This document shows, piece after piece, positions 24,361 to 33,681 of a stretch of DNA of 34,395 bases. The notes beneath the pieces are model-generated. The model was not told the origin of the DNA and made no database searches. It saw nothing but the letters and a program-made list of their open reading frames with translations. The first letter of the stretch is position 1; every line of letters begins with the position of its first letter. The translations under genes were made by a program, and so were the position numbers. Where the stretch lies: the NCBI GenBank assembly GCA_023431385.1, contig JAEYWA010000050.1, positions 1-34,395 on the forward strand. The letters are read 5' to 3'. The DNA comes from Bacillota bacterium. GTDB taxonomy: Bacteria > Bacillota > Clostridia > Acetivibrionales > DSM-1351.

Positions 24361-24978
24361 ATGGAAGACATAATCCAAAAAACTCTTGAAAATTTAAATA
24401 AAAATAATATGGCTGGTTATTATGTGGAATCTATTCCACAGTTATATGAGCTGCTTGCGACTTTGATGCCCGAGGGGCAGACAGTTGGCTGTGGTGATTC
24501 TGTTACACTTGAGCAAACTGGAGTTTTTGAATTTATTCGTAATCATAACTATAAATTTCTGGATAAGCATGAGAAAGGAATAAGTAGTGGAGAAAAGCGC
24601 GAAATTTATCTCCAGAATTTTAGGGCTGATACATTTCTGTCCGGAATCAACGTAGTGACCATGGAGGGGGGGCTTTTTAACATTGATGGTAATGGCAGTC
24701 GCGTGGCCCCGATTATTTACGGACCAAAGCAAGTGATTGCTGTTGCAGGTACAAATAAGATTGTAAAAAACGTCAACGAAGCAATATTGAGAACCCGGCA
24801 GGTTGCAGCACCACTGGACGCAAAGCGTCTTGGGAAAGAAACCCCCTGCACAAAACTTGGCAAGTGTATTAGTTGCCATCATTCACAAAGGATATGTAAT
24901 AACTTTGTATTAATAACAGGTCAGTTTGAAAAACAGAGGATAAAAATTATTTTCATTAAGGGGAACTATGGATTTTAA
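24361..24978 (+). CDS. LUD-domain protein (lactate-utilization / YkgG-like)
   Basis: This 205-residue protein matches the stand-alone LUD (DUF162) proteins: early N-M-x-G-Y-Y-V-E, central V-G-C-G-D-S-V-T-L-E-Q-T-G, G-I-N-V-V-T-M-E-G-G-L-F-N-I-D-G-N-G-S-R-V-A, and the C-terminal cysteine cluster C-T-K-L-G-K-C-I-S-C followed by R-I-C-N-N-F-V-L-I. Relatives include LutC, part of an L-lactate oxidation complex, but many single LUD proteins in anaerobes have no proven role. No LutA or LutB partner is nearby. GAGGG lies about eight bases before the ATG. The 260 bp upstream hold no gene. It may share a transcript with the flavodoxin-like gene 93 bp downstream. Confidence 0.85.
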   Translation: MEDIIQKTLENLNKNNMAGYYVESIPQLYELLATLMPEGQTVGCGDSVTLEQTGVFEFIRNHNYKFLDKHEKGISSGEKREIYLQNFRADTFLSGINVVTMEGGLFNIDGNGSRVAPIIYGPKQVIAVAGTNKIVKNVNEAILRTRQVAAPLDAKRLGKETPCTKLGKCISCHHSQRICNNFVLITGQFEKQRIKIIFIKGNYGF

Positions 24979-25071
24979 GCAGGATACACAGACACATGAA
25001 AAATCTTGTATTACTATATTTAGGATGACCTTGGCTTTTAACCCAAAATAAATTAAAGGAAAGGTACTACT

Positions 25072-26430
25072 ATGCACATTTTAGTATTGAATGGAAGCCC
25101 AAAGGGCAACTATAGCACAACACTTCAGACAGTGCTTTATTTGGAAAAGACCAACCCAGGGCATAGATTTGAGGTCCTCAATGTTGGAGGCCAGATTAGA
25201 AGCTATGAAAAGGATTTTACTTCTGTAAGTGAGGCACTTAAAAATGCTGATTTGATACTTTTCTCTTACCCTGTATACACATTTATTGCCCCAAGCCAGC
25301 TTCACAGGTTTATTGAGCTTATGAAAGCTTCAGGAATTAATTTTAGTGATAAATTCGCAACTCAGATAACAACCTCAAAGCATTTCTATGATTTGACGGC
25401 CCATAAATATATCCAGGAAAACTGCCAGGATCTTAAAATGAAGTTTATTAAGGGCCTTTCGGCAGATATGGATGATTTATTAACCAAAAGGGGTCAAAAG
25501 GAGGCTGCGGACTTCTTTGATTATGTATGCTGGTGTGTGGAAAAAAGCGTCTATGAGGCGCTTCCTGAGTCTCCCGGCGATGCAAAATATTTACCGGTAA
25601 CACCATTGGAAAACCCTTCAGGGAAGCCGGGAAACGTGGTAATTGTTGCAGATCTAAAAAAAGAGGATACCCAGCTTGGAAATATGATTAATCGCTTTAT
25701 GGGTAAGCTCCCTCTCAATTCAACCCTTATCAACCTTCACGAGTTCCCTTTTAAGGGAGGCTGCATAAGTTGTTTTAACTGTGCAGTGGACGGTAAATGC
25801 ATATATAAGGACGGCTTTGATACCTTGCTCAGGGAGAATATTCAGACAGCAGATGCTATAATTATAGCATTTTCCATAAAAGATCACTCCATGGGGTCCA
25901 TGTTCAAGACTTATGATGACAGACAATTCTGCAATGGTCATAGAACTGTAACTATGGGAATGCCTTTCGGTTACCTTATCAGCGGAGATTATAGCAAAGA
26001 AGCAAACCTTCAGATGATAGTCGAGGGTAGAGCAGAAGTAGGTGGCAACTTTCTGGCAGGTGTTGCTACTGACGAGTTTAACCCGGATAAGGAGATAGAT
26101 AAACTTGCAGAAAAGCTGACTTATGCAATAGAACACAGGTACGTGCAGCCGTCAAATTTCCTCGGTGTAGGAGGAATGAAAATATTCAGAGATTTAATAT
26201 GGCTTATGCAAGGAATGATGAAAGCGGATCATAGGTTCTATAAAAAGCATAACCAATACGATTTCCCTCAGAAAAAGCGTGGGACAATGCTCAGAATGTA
26301 TCTTGTAGGAGCTCTAATTTCAAATAAAAAGATTAAAGCCAAAATGGGCAATAAGATGAATGAGGGAATGATAGCCCCATACAAAAAGGTTATTGATACT
26401 GCTGCTGTCACGTCAAAAAACAGCAAATGA
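25072..26430 (+). CDS. Two-domain flavodoxin-like NAD(P)H oxidoreductase
   Basis: This 452-residue protein seems to hold two flavodoxin-like units. The first (about 1-180) has the FMN-phosphate loop L-N-G-S-P-K-G-N-Y-S-T-T and F-S-Y-P-V-Y. The second (about 185-350) has V-I-V-A-D-L and then G-G-C-I-S-C-F-N-C-A-V-D-G-K-C, the cysteine set of iron-sulfur flavoproteins, and A-I-I-I-A-F-S-I-K-D-H-S-M-G-S-M-F-K. The second loop lacks the G-S-P motif, so it may not bind FMN alone. The C-terminal 100 residues are basic and helical. Relatives are NADPH-dependent FMN reductases. AAAGGAAAGG precedes the ATG. Cytoplasmic electron transfer is likely; the partner is unknown. Confidence 0.8.
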   Translation: MHILVLNGSPKGNYSTTLQTVLYLEKTNPGHRFEVLNVGGQIRSYEKDFTSVSEALKNADLILFSYPVYTFIAPSQLHRFIELMKASGINFSDKFATQITTSKHFYDLTAHKYIQENCQDLKMKFIKGLSADMDDLLTKRGQKEAADFFDYVCWCVEKSVYEALPESPGDAKYLPVTPLENPSGKPGNVVIVADLKKEDTQLGNMINRFMGKLPLNSTLINLHEFPFKGGCISCFNCAVDGKCIYKDGFDTLLRENIQTADAIIIAFSIKDHSMGSMFKTYDDRQFCNGHRTVTMGMPFGYLISGDYSKEANLQMIVEGRAEVGGNFLAGVATDEFNPDKEIDKLAEKLTYAIEHRYVQPSNFLGVGGMKIFRDLIWLMQGMMKADHRFYKKHNQYDFPQKKRGTMLRMYLVGALISNKKIKAKMGNKMNEGMIAPYKKVIDTAAVTSKNSK

Positions 26431-26934
26431 GATAACAATGACCTGTTACACATTAAGTTTTGATTGCTTGTTTTAGCTGAAAACTAAAAATAGTATAAAC
26501 AGCAAGGGTAAAAACCTGATACATAAGGTTATTACCCTTGCTTACGGTTGAAGAAAGTTATATTTACCTTGAAGTTGTAGAAGAGTTGCAGATAAGATGA
26601 CAGTACTAAATATTTATGTAAACAGTTAAAATCATTAAAAAAAGCCGATTTTTGTGTTACAGAAATAGAAAAAAGGTCAGCTTGGGACTAAATCTTGCCT
26701 CGGAATAGCCTGTTAAGCCTTGAAACTACACCCTTCAGAGGATATAATACAAAGTGAGCAATAATGAGCTTTGCATGTTATGAATCTTTTCACCATAGAT
26801 TTCAGCCAGAAGAACAGAATAATTGAGATTTTAGACGGTCTTGTAAAAGGCCATCCTGTAAAAAAAGAACTATGCTAATTTACATGTCTTTTCATTAGTA
26901 TTTGTGTACGCGCCATGCGCATATGGAGGATAAC
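26431..26934. other. 504-bp gap with a terminator and no clear gene
   Basis: Apart from the stem-loop at 26501-26542 I see no supported gene. A 32-codon frame at 26780-26878 (M-N-L-F-T-I-D-F-S-Q-K-N-R onward) reads like a protein fragment but lacks a ribosome site. A GCGC-CAT-GCGC element lies at 26910-26920 just before the kinase ribosome site. Confidence 0.45.
26501..26542 (+). terminator. Stem-loop after the flavodoxin-like gene
   Basis: AGCAAGGGTAA (26501-26511) pairs perfectly with its complement at 26532-26542, and an inner AACCT/AGGTT pairing continues the stem. It lies 70 bp after the stop. A T-run does not follow, so termination is likely but not certain. Confidence 0.55.
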
Positions 26935-28764
26935 ATGAAGAACATTCCCAAGCATCCTTTTTTTAGAAACTTGAGTTTAAAGAAAAAACTGCTTTTTTCA
27001 TATATCCTTTTAATTGTAATCCCCCTGGTAATCCTGGGGTTTTATACATACTATTACTTTTCGAATACTTTATATGAAAAAGTGGTTATAAGTTCACGAG
27101 AGAGCAACGAACAAATTGTAAAGAATATTGATAATTTCTTGACGAATCTGTCAAAAATATCTGAATTCCCAAGTTTGGATGATACAATTAGCACTATCCT
27201 GCGAAAGGATTATAGTGAATCTGAAAATAGATTCGTCGAAATTTTAGATGATGTTGAAGATGCTAATGCATCCCTTTATAAGGGTGTGTTCTATATGAAT
27301 GAATATATAGGTTCTGTTACAGTTGTTCCTAACAACATGGATTATGTTTTTAATGTAAGCATAATACCCAAATATACTGTTGATTATCCGAATAAGTCCG
27401 AAAAATGGTTTCATGACATTATAGGAGCTGAAGCTAAAGCTGTTGTATTCGGAATTCATAGAGATTTCCTTCAGACAGATGGGGAGTATGTTATTTCAGT
27501 TGGAAGGAGTATCGTTGATCCATTTTCAAACAAATGCTATGGAGCAACCATTATTAACGTAAAAGTTGACAAAATAAAGACGCTATGGGAAGACATTTCA
27601 CTGACCCAAAATAGCAAATTTGTAGTAATTGACAACAAAAACAACATAATATATGGGAGCGGGGTAGGAATTTCAGGTGATAATATAAGTTCTATACCCG
27701 GCTTTTCTGAGGTTATTGCCCAGGATGGTTCCTCTGAGACCATAATAGACGGTGAGGAGGTCTATTTAAATATTGCCACATCTGAGTTATACCAATGGAG
27801 AGTGGTAAGTATAACGCCTAAGGCTGAATTATTTCGTGAGATATATAATATCAGGGATGTAACTGTACTTCTCTGTATTTTATTGATAATGCTTTCTTTG
27901 AGCATATCTACAATAATTGCTACCGGTATTACCAAGCCGGTACTAATGCTTAAAAACTCCATGAAGTTAGTTGAACAAGGAAATTTACACGTCACCTCAT
28001 CTGTTTCAGGAGGAGAAATTGGTGAACTAAGTGCCGGTTTCAATAGAATGATAACTGAAATGAGGAACTTAATCAAAAAAATATATGAAAAGGAAACTGA
28101 GAAAAGAAATGCTGAAATCCTTGCTTTGCAATCTCAAATTAGTCCGCACTTTCTTTACAACACCCTTAATACCATAAAATGGATGGCCAAAATACAAGGT
28201 TCTAGCGGCATTGTTAATGCATTGGGGTCATTAATCGAGCTATTGACCTTTGCTTCAAAAACTAAGGATAATTTGATAAGTATCAGAGAAGAGCTTGAGC
28301 AGTTGAATTACTATCTGGATATAATGAATTTGAGATTTTTTGATAAATTCCAGGTTGAATATCAAATAGACCAGGAAGCCCTAAGGTGTATGACATTAAA
28401 GTTTCTTTTACAGCCAATTGTTGAAAATGCTATTATACACGGGTTTGAGGAGTTATCGGACAATGGTACCATAATTATCTCCATCGCAAAAAAGGAAGAC
28501 AGAATTATTTACGATGTAATTGATAACGGAAAGGGTATGGATCCGGAAACTATAAGGAAAGTGCTATATAGCGAAGAATACAGCTCAAAAAAGAAATTTA
28601 GCAAAATTGGACTATATAATGTAAACAAAAGAATTAAGCTTGAGTTTGGAGAAACGTACGGTGTGGAAATAATGGCAGAAGCCCAGAAGTATAGCAGGGT
28701 TCACGTTGAGATCCCGGTAATTATTGAGACAGGGGAGGAACAAAATGAAGATTCTCATAGCTGA
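26935..28764 (+). CDS. Sensor histidine kinase, YesM family
   Basis: This is the second YesM-type kinase of the window, partner of the regulator it overlaps. In 609 residues: transmembrane segment about 20-42, extracellular sensor to about 295, second transmembrane helix about 300-325 (V-T-V-L-L-C-I-L-L-I-M-L-S-L), HAMP, then a His_kinase domain with Q-I-S-P-H-F-L-Y-N-T-L-N and His405, and an ATPase with Q-P-I-V-E-N, D-N-G-K-G and I-G-L-Y-N-V-N-K-R. The usual Asn before P-H-F is Ser here. An in-frame upstream start (26902) is not supported; GGAGG lies five bases before ATG 26935. It probably controls the binding-protein operon that follows the regulator. Confidence 0.92.
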   Translation: MKNIPKHPFFRNLSLKKKLLFSYILLIVIPLVILGFYTYYYFSNTLYEKVVISSRESNEQIVKNIDNFLTNLSKISEFPSLDDTISTILRKDYSESENRFVEILDDVEDANASLYKGVFYMNEYIGSVTVVPNNMDYVFNVSIIPKYTVDYPNKSEKWFHDIIGAEAKAVVFGIHRDFLQTDGEYVISVGRSIVDPFSNKCYGATIINVKVDKIKTLWEDISLTQNSKFVVIDNKNNIIYGSGVGISGDNISSIPGFSEVIAQDGSSETIIDGEEVYLNIATSELYQWRVVSITPKAELFREIYNIRDVTVLLCILLIMLSLSISTIIATGITKPVLMLKNSMKLVEQGNLHVTSSVSGGEIGELSAGFNRMITEMRNLIKKIYEKETEKRNAEILALQSQISPHFLYNTLNTIKWMAKIQGSSGIVNALGSLIELLTFASKTKDNLISIREELEQLNYYLDIMNLRFFDKFQVEYQIDQEALRCMTLKFLLQPIVENAIIHGFEELSDNGTIIISIAKKEDRIIYDVIDNGKGMDPETIRKVLYSEEYSSKKKFSKIGLYNVNKRIKLEFGETYGVEIMAEAQKYSRVHVEIPVIIETGEEQNEDSHS

Positions 28765-30319
28765 TGATGAAATGCTTGTAAGAGCCGGACTTAAGTCTTC
28801 AATTAATTGGGAAAGTGAAGACTTTAATATAGTAGGTGAAGCTAATAATGGTGAGAAAGCTTTAAGCATGGTGGCAGAATTAAAACCTGATATATTACTG
28901 TTGGATATTAATATGCCGGTAATGAACGGAATAGAGGTTTTAAAAGAACTCAAGAAAAGGAAAGAGGCTTGTAAAGTTATAATATTAAGCTGCCATGATG
29001 AATTCGAGTATGTAAAGGACGCCATGCGTTATGGAGCCAGGGACTATATACTAAAACATAAAATCGAGCCCGAAAGCATTATTAATATACTTAAAGAAGT
29101 CAAACAGTTAATCGAAGCTGAGAGGAAAGAAAATGTCACAGAATATACCAGTACAAAGCCCGATAAAGAGCTTATATATGAAAAGAATGAATTTTTATGC
29201 AAACTATTAAAGGGCTATCAGTTTAAGGAGGACGAGTTAACAAGGCATTTTAATACCCTTGAGCTAAAACTTAATAGTAAAAACATAATTTGTGTTATAT
29301 TTGAAGTAGACAACTATAGGGAAGTTTTAAACAGGTATAACAGCTATGAAAAGGAACTTTTTCAACTGTCTATTGTGAACATTTCAAAGGAATTATTAAA
29401 CAATGTTAAGGAAAGTGAATTTGTAATTAAAGATGACAATCTCTTTGCTATATTATTTAGTAATATTCAAGAAGCAAGTGAGCAAAAAATCTATCAGAAT
29501 ACAATTACGATAATAAAGAGATTTCAAAATACTTTTAATAAATATTTAAATGTAAACATAACCTTTGCTGCCAGCGAAATGTATAATGACTTGAACAATA
29601 CCGGAATGGCTTTTGAAAAGGCATCCATGGCACTCACCCAGAAGTTTCTGTTCCCTGAGGATTATTACTTTTTTGTAAATAATATAGATTTTAGAACCCC
29701 GTTTTGTGTGAATTCACTTGTTAACGCTGAAGAAATACTGGGAGAAAGTATTAGTTTTGAATATGCTTTGGAATACTTGATCACTGCTTTAGAAGGCTTG
29801 AAGACTAGTAAATATGTTGACATAAGATCAGCAAAGACTTTCCTGTCAAGAATTATTTATTCTCTAACTAACAAATTTTTGGAGGAGGAAAGTTCATTTG
29901 TTGATGAGGACTCATGGGGGAGTATTAATGATGTAATTGGATATCTGGAGAACCTTAAAGAAAGGTCCGAAAGTTCTCTGGAACCCTCAGTTGAATTAAG
30001 CAACTATTTAGTCAGAGAAGCCGTAACATATATTAATAAGAATTATGAGAAGGATATCAGCCTCAAGCTGCTCAGTGACTATCTTAATGTAAGTGAAAGC
30101 TATATCAGCAGGCTGTTCAACAAAAAAATGAACATGACTGTATCCAACTATATAAATATAAAACGTATTGAAAAGGCGAAAGAGCTTTTAAGGAAAACAA
30201 CATTAAAGAACTATGAGATTGCCGAGAAAGTAGGGTATAAAAACCATATGCACTACAATATCGTATTTAAGAAGTTAGCTAACTGTACTCCCTCAGAATA
30301 TCGAAATAAATCAATATGA
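28745..30319 (+). CDS. Response regulator with AraC-type output, YesN family
   Basis: This cytoplasmic regulator overlaps its kinase gene by 20 bp, which points to coupled translation. Of 524 residues, the receiver (1-118) has D7-D8 and phospho-acceptor D54 in L-L-D-I-N-M-P; the conserved Lys is in Y-I-L-K-H-K, with His in place of the common Pro. A middle region of about 280 residues has no known motif to my eye. The C-terminal AraC-type helix-turn-helix pair (about 415-520) shows V-S-E-S-Y-I-S-R-L-F-N and I-A-E-K-V-G-Y-K-N-H-M-H-Y. GGGGAGG precedes ATG 28745; the upstream in-frame start at 28724 has no site. A terminator follows, then the probable target SBP gene. Confidence 0.93.
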   Translation: MKILIADDEMLVRAGLKSSINWESEDFNIVGEANNGEKALSMVAELKPDILLLDINMPVMNGIEVLKELKKRKEACKVIILSCHDEFEYVKDAMRYGARDYILKHKIEPESIINILKEVKQLIEAERKENVTEYTSTKPDKELIYEKNEFLCKLLKGYQFKEDELTRHFNTLELKLNSKNIICVIFEVDNYREVLNRYNSYEKELFQLSIVNISKELLNNVKESEFVIKDDNLFAILFSNIQEASEQKIYQNTITIIKRFQNTFNKYLNVNITFAASEMYNDLNNTGMAFEKASMALTQKFLFPEDYYFFVNNIDFRTPFCVNSLVNAEEILGESISFEYALEYLITALEGLKTSKYVDIRSAKTFLSRIIYSLTNKFLEEESSFVDEDSWGSINDVIGYLENLKERSESSLEPSVELSNYLVREAVTYINKNYEKDISLKLLSDYLNVSESYISRLFNKKMNMTVSNYINIKRIEKAKELLRKTTLKNYEIAEKVGYKNHMHYNIVFKKLANCTPSEYRNKSI

Positions 30320-30327
30320 TGGTTGAT

Positions 30328-30350
30328 AGGTTACTTTATGTAACCTTTTT
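30328..30350 (+). terminator. Intrinsic terminator after the YesN gene
   Basis: AGGTTAC (30328-30334) and GTAACCT (30340-30346) form a 7-bp stem with loop TTTAT, followed by TTTT. It starts nine bases after the response-regulator stop and separates it from the ABC transporter genes. Confidence 0.8.
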
Positions 30351-30455
30351 ATCCGATGACAATTATATTAACAAAAGTGCATTTTTATTAATGCTGTCCA
30401 TTTATTAATGTTTTTATTACCTCTAAATTTGATAACAAAATGACAAGGTTATAAA

Positions 30456-30483
30456 TTTTACAAAAATTCGTAGCAGATATAAT
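30456..30483 (+). promoter_or_regulatory. Candidate promoter of the second ABC operon
   Basis: TATAAT at 30478-30483 is a perfect -10. The upstream TTTTAC (30456-30461, 16-base spacer) is a weak -35, fitting a promoter that needs the YesN-type activator. The leader would be about 50 bases. Confidence 0.5.
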
Positions 30484-30538
30484 TATACATGTAGAGAAAA
30501 CTTCTCAAATATTTTTAGTAATTTAAGGAGGACTAAGA

Positions 30539-31810
30539 ATGAAAAGATTTAGTAAGGTAATGAGTTTACTGGTTGGTTCATGTTTAGTTGTTTCAATGGG
30601 TTTAACCGGCTGCGGTTCATCAGATTCAACGCAGTCATCAGGTTCTGAATCAACAGCTGCATCAACAGCAACTGCATCAACAGCTGCAGAACCAGTAAAA
30701 GATGTAACTTATAAGGTTGGTTATTTCTCTGAGCAATATACTTCAACCTATGAGAAGGCATGTGAAGGAATTGAAAAAGTATTACCTGGTGTAAAAGTAG
30801 AACCTATGATGTATCCCACAGATAAAGATTACTGGGATAACCTTCCTGCTCAGGTAGCTGCAGGTACAGCACCGGATTTAGCAGCTATGACAAATGAAAA
30901 ATATCTCGATTTCATATCAAACGGACTTATGCTTCCTTTGGATGAATCAGTGGTTGATTTATCTAAATTACAAAAACAGGCTGTAGATGCGTGGAAAATA
31001 GACGGAAAACTATATGGCGTTCCTCTAACTGCACAACCTGAAGCCTTTATTATTAATATGGATATGTGGAATGCAGCTGGTCTTAAGGAGCTTCCAAAGA
31101 CTCTTGAGGATGTTAAGGCAGCAGCTAAGGTTTTAACTAAGGATGGAGTAAAGGGTATTTGTATCCCTGACGCTGAGTTCCACTTAACACAATACGCTTT
31201 AGCATTCGGTGGTGGTTGGGGCTTTGGTAAGACAATCGATACTCCTCAAAATGCTCAGGCATTACAGTTCTTGATAGATATGTATAAGGAAGGAGTAGCA
31301 ATTACTCCTAAACAAGCCGGCCTCGGTTGGGATGGAGAAGTATTCGCAAAGGGTAAATGTGCAATGTCTACAGGTGGAACCTGGTATATTGCAACTCTTA
31401 AAGAAATGGCTCCTGATATAAATTACAAAATGATACCATTGCCTAAAGGAACAACAGAAGGAAGTACATTACATTCAATTGCAATAGGCGTTTTAAAGAC
31501 AGCAAAGGATCCTGAAGTAGCAGCCAAGATAGCAGCATATCTCGTAAGGGAAGAAGTTCAGGAAACAGTTGTTAAGGATGCCGGAGCACCGCCAAGCAGT
31601 ATTGCTATAAGTGATCAGTATTTTGCGAACGATCCAATTGTTAAGGATTTGAAGCCAGTTCTTGCATACGCACAGCCATTTGCTTACCCAGCTGCAGGAC
31701 AGAAGTTTACAGAAGCACTAATAAAGGGCTTTGATGAAGCGATATATGATAAGGACAGCAAAAAGACCGGTGCAGATATTGTTAAGGAAGTACAGGCTTT
31801 GTTTAACTAA
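30539..31810 (+). CDS. Extracellular sugar-binding lipoprotein (SBP family 1)
   Basis: This is the substrate receptor of the second sugar ABC importer, lipid-anchored outside the cell. The 423 residues have an N-terminal signal with lipobox L-T-G-C and lipidated Cys25, a Ser/Thr/Ala linker to about 55, then a family 1 binding fold with A-A-G-T-A-P-D-L, L-Y-G-V-P-L-T-A-Q-P and F-A-K-G-K-C-A-M-S-T-G-G-T-W. AAGGAGG lies before the ATG. It is followed 70 bp later by two permease genes. It resembles the binding protein at 298-1707 in type but not closely in sequence, so the ligands probably differ. Confidence 0.92.
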   Translation: MKRFSKVMSLLVGSCLVVSMGLTGCGSSDSTQSSGSESTAASTATASTAAEPVKDVTYKVGYFSEQYTSTYEKACEGIEKVLPGVKVEPMMYPTDKDYWDNLPAQVAAGTAPDLAAMTNEKYLDFISNGLMLPLDESVVDLSKLQKQAVDAWKIDGKLYGVPLTAQPEAFIINMDMWNAAGLKELPKTLEDVKAAAKVLTKDGVKGICIPDAEFHLTQYALAFGGGWGFGKTIDTPQNAQALQFLIDMYKEGVAITPKQAGLGWDGEVFAKGKCAMSTGGTWYIATLKEMAPDINYKMIPLPKGTTEGSTLHSIAIGVLKTAKDPEVAAKIAAYLVREEVQETVVKDAGAPPSSIAISDQYFANDPIVKDLKPVLAYAQPFAYPAAGQKFTEALIKGFDEAIYDKDSKKTGADIVKEVQALFN

Positions 31811-31880
31811 GAGATTATTGATATAGTCAGGAGAGCTTAAGCTCTCCTGTTCTATTAAATACTATATTGTTCGAGATGGA

Positions 31881-32804
31881 ATGGGGTTGATTTTTTTGTT
31901 GAAATCAGTAAGGTCATTATCGAGAAGTAAGAAGGAAGAGACTATTACTGCATATTTATTTCTTCTACCAGTAATAATCCTATGGTTGATGTGGTTTTTA
32001 GTACCGACTATACAATCATTCGGTATTAGCTTTTATCAGTACAGCTTTGTACAGGTATCTCAAAACCATTTTATTGGGTTTGATAATTTTATTAAGGCCT
32101 TAACTGAGCCTGACTTTTACCAGGCATTAAAACATACTTTGTTTTTAGCATTTGTAGCAGTTCCTGTTCAGAGTATATTAGCTTTGCTGTTAGCTATGGC
32201 CCTGAATTTAAGTATTAGATTTAAGGGCGGCTTCCGAACCATTTTTTATACACCTTATGTAGTTTCAAGTATTGCCGTAACAACAGTATTTATGTACTTT
32301 TTTGTAATGGATACACCTGTAACAAGATTTTTCTCTATTTTTGGTATGGATAACACTACGTGGTATGCTGATTTAAAATTAGCTTTGCCATTTATAACAA
32401 TTATATATGTGTGGCAGCAAATTGGATTTTATATAGTTATATTTTTAGCAGGACTACAGACAATACCCGCTGAGCTAAATGAATCAGCAAAGGTTGATGG
32501 AGCGAATTCCATCAAGAGATTTTTCTATATAACGTTACCAATGCTCAAGCCGGTTATTTTTTTAGTTCTGACTTTTGGAATGATTCAGGCGCTGCAGGTA
32601 TTTGATCAGGTTGCTGCCGTTGCCCAAAATCAGCCGTTGGGTTCACCTGCCGGTGCAACAAGTACATTGGTATCCTACTTCTATGTACAATCTTTCAAAA
32701 ACTGGGACATGGGCTATGGAAGTGCTATTGCATTATTATTGTTCGCAGTAATTTTTATAATCACCATGGTTCAGAAAAAGCTTCTTGACGAAAGCGCCGA
32801 CTAG
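31881..32804 (+). CDS. Sugar ABC transporter permease, MalF/UgpA type
   Basis: This 307-residue inner-membrane subunit has about six transmembrane helices. The cytoplasmic EAA loop that docks the ATPase is clear: E-L-N-E-S-A-K-V-D-G-A-N, followed by F-Y-I-T-L-P-M-L-K-P. The N-terminal A-Y-L-F-L-L-P-V-I-I-L-W segment is typical. The start is uncertain: ATG 31881 has only a weak site (GAGATGGA), and TTG codons at 31896 or 31899 lie at a better distance from GGGG. It follows the SBP gene and is 16 bp before the second permease. No ATPase gene is present, so a shared MsmX/UgpC-type ATPase elsewhere is expected. Confidence 0.9.
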   Translation: MGLIFLLKSVRSLSRSKKEETITAYLFLLPVIILWLMWFLVPTIQSFGISFYQYSFVQVSQNHFIGFDNFIKALTEPDFYQALKHTLFLAFVAVPVQSILALLLAMALNLSIRFKGGFRTIFYTPYVVSSIAVTTVFMYFFVMDTPVTRFFSIFGMDNTTWYADLKLALPFITIIYVWQQIGFYIVIFLAGLQTIPAELNESAKVDGANSIKRFFYITLPMLKPVIFLVLTFGMIQALQVFDQVAAVAQNQPLGSPAGATSTLVSYFYVQSFKNWDMGYGSAIALLLFAVIFIITMVQKKLLDESAD

Positions 32805-32820
32805 TAAGGAGAAAATTAAT

Positions 32821-33630
32821 ATGAGAACATTATCGAAGTCTTTGTTATATATTTTGCTTAGTTTATTATCCTTAGTTTTTTTAATCCCTCTTTTTTATGC
32901 ACTATATACCTCATTACTGCCGTTACAGTATGTTGACAAAATCGTATCCTTTGACAAATTTACTTTAAATAATTATATCACGCTATTTCAGAAGACTGAA
33001 GTGGTTCAATGGTTTATTAATACTGTCATTGTAACGGTTCTAACAGTACTGGGCAATGTTGTTCTGAATACTATGGCAGGCTATGCCCTTGCGAAATTTA
33101 ATTTTCCAGGGAAGAATCTGATTTTTATATTGGTGCTAGCCAGTATGATGATTCCATTTCAATTGATTATAACCCCGATGTATATTATGGTTGCAAAATT
33201 ACAATTGCATAATAGCTTAGCCGGACTTATCCTTCCATTCCTTTACAATTGCTTGTATATATTCATGGCCAGACAATTTTTCATGACTATCCCTAAAGAA
33301 ATTGAGGAAGCGGCTACCATTGATGGACTTAGCAAAGCAATGACCTTCTTTAGAATTATAGTACCGCTTTCAGGAAACATAATTGCGACAATAATTATTT
33401 TAAACTTCACTACTACCTGGAATTCATACCTCGTTCCTGCAACCTTTATTAATGAAAAGTCTAAATATTTACTTGTTGTTGGTTTAAGAACAGTTAATGA
33501 TCAATATTTTACCCGACCTAATCTGGTAATGGCCGGAGTAATTTTGACAACACTGCCCGTACTGTTATTATTCCTAAGATATCAGAAGTATTTTGTGCAG
33601 GGTATTGCTACTACAGGAATAAAAGGGTAA
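32821..33630 (+). CDS. Sugar ABC transporter permease, MalG/UgpE type
   Basis: This is the second permease subunit, 269 residues with about six helices. The EAA loop reads E-I-E-E-A-A-T-I-D-G-L-S and is followed by F-F-R-I-I-V-P-L. N-terminal L-L-S-L-V-F-L-I-P-L-F-Y-A and the middle M-M-I-P-F-Q-L-I-I-T-P-M-Y are standard for the family. An in-frame ATG-like start at 32785 lies inside the previous gene; AAGGAG before ATG 32821 fixes the start. With the preceding subunit it forms the heterodimeric channel of the importer. Confidence 0.92.
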   Translation: MRTLSKSLLYILLSLLSLVFLIPLFYALYTSLLPLQYVDKIVSFDKFTLNNYITLFQKTEVVQWFINTVIVTVLTVLGNVVLNTMAGYALAKFNFPGKNLIFILVLASMMIPFQLIITPMYIMVAKLQLHNSLAGLILPFLYNCLYIFMARQFFMTIPKEIEEAATIDGLSKAMTFFRIIVPLSGNIIATIIILNFTTTWNSYLVPATFINEKSKYLLVVGLRTVNDQYFTRPNLVMAGVILTTLPVLLLFLRYQKYFVQGIATTGIKG

Positions 33631-33681
33631 TATTTGTAATTATTACTTTTTGTGCTCCAGAGAGAAAGGAATAGAAAATAC

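Noticed and set aside
24442..24882. 146-codon minus-strand frame opposite the LUD gene
   Set aside because: No ribosome site or domain; the plus-strand LUD protein is complete with its cysteine cluster.
26780..26878. 32-codon frame starting M-N-L-F-T-I-D-F
   Set aside because: No ribosome site, no homologue I know, and too short to separate from chance.
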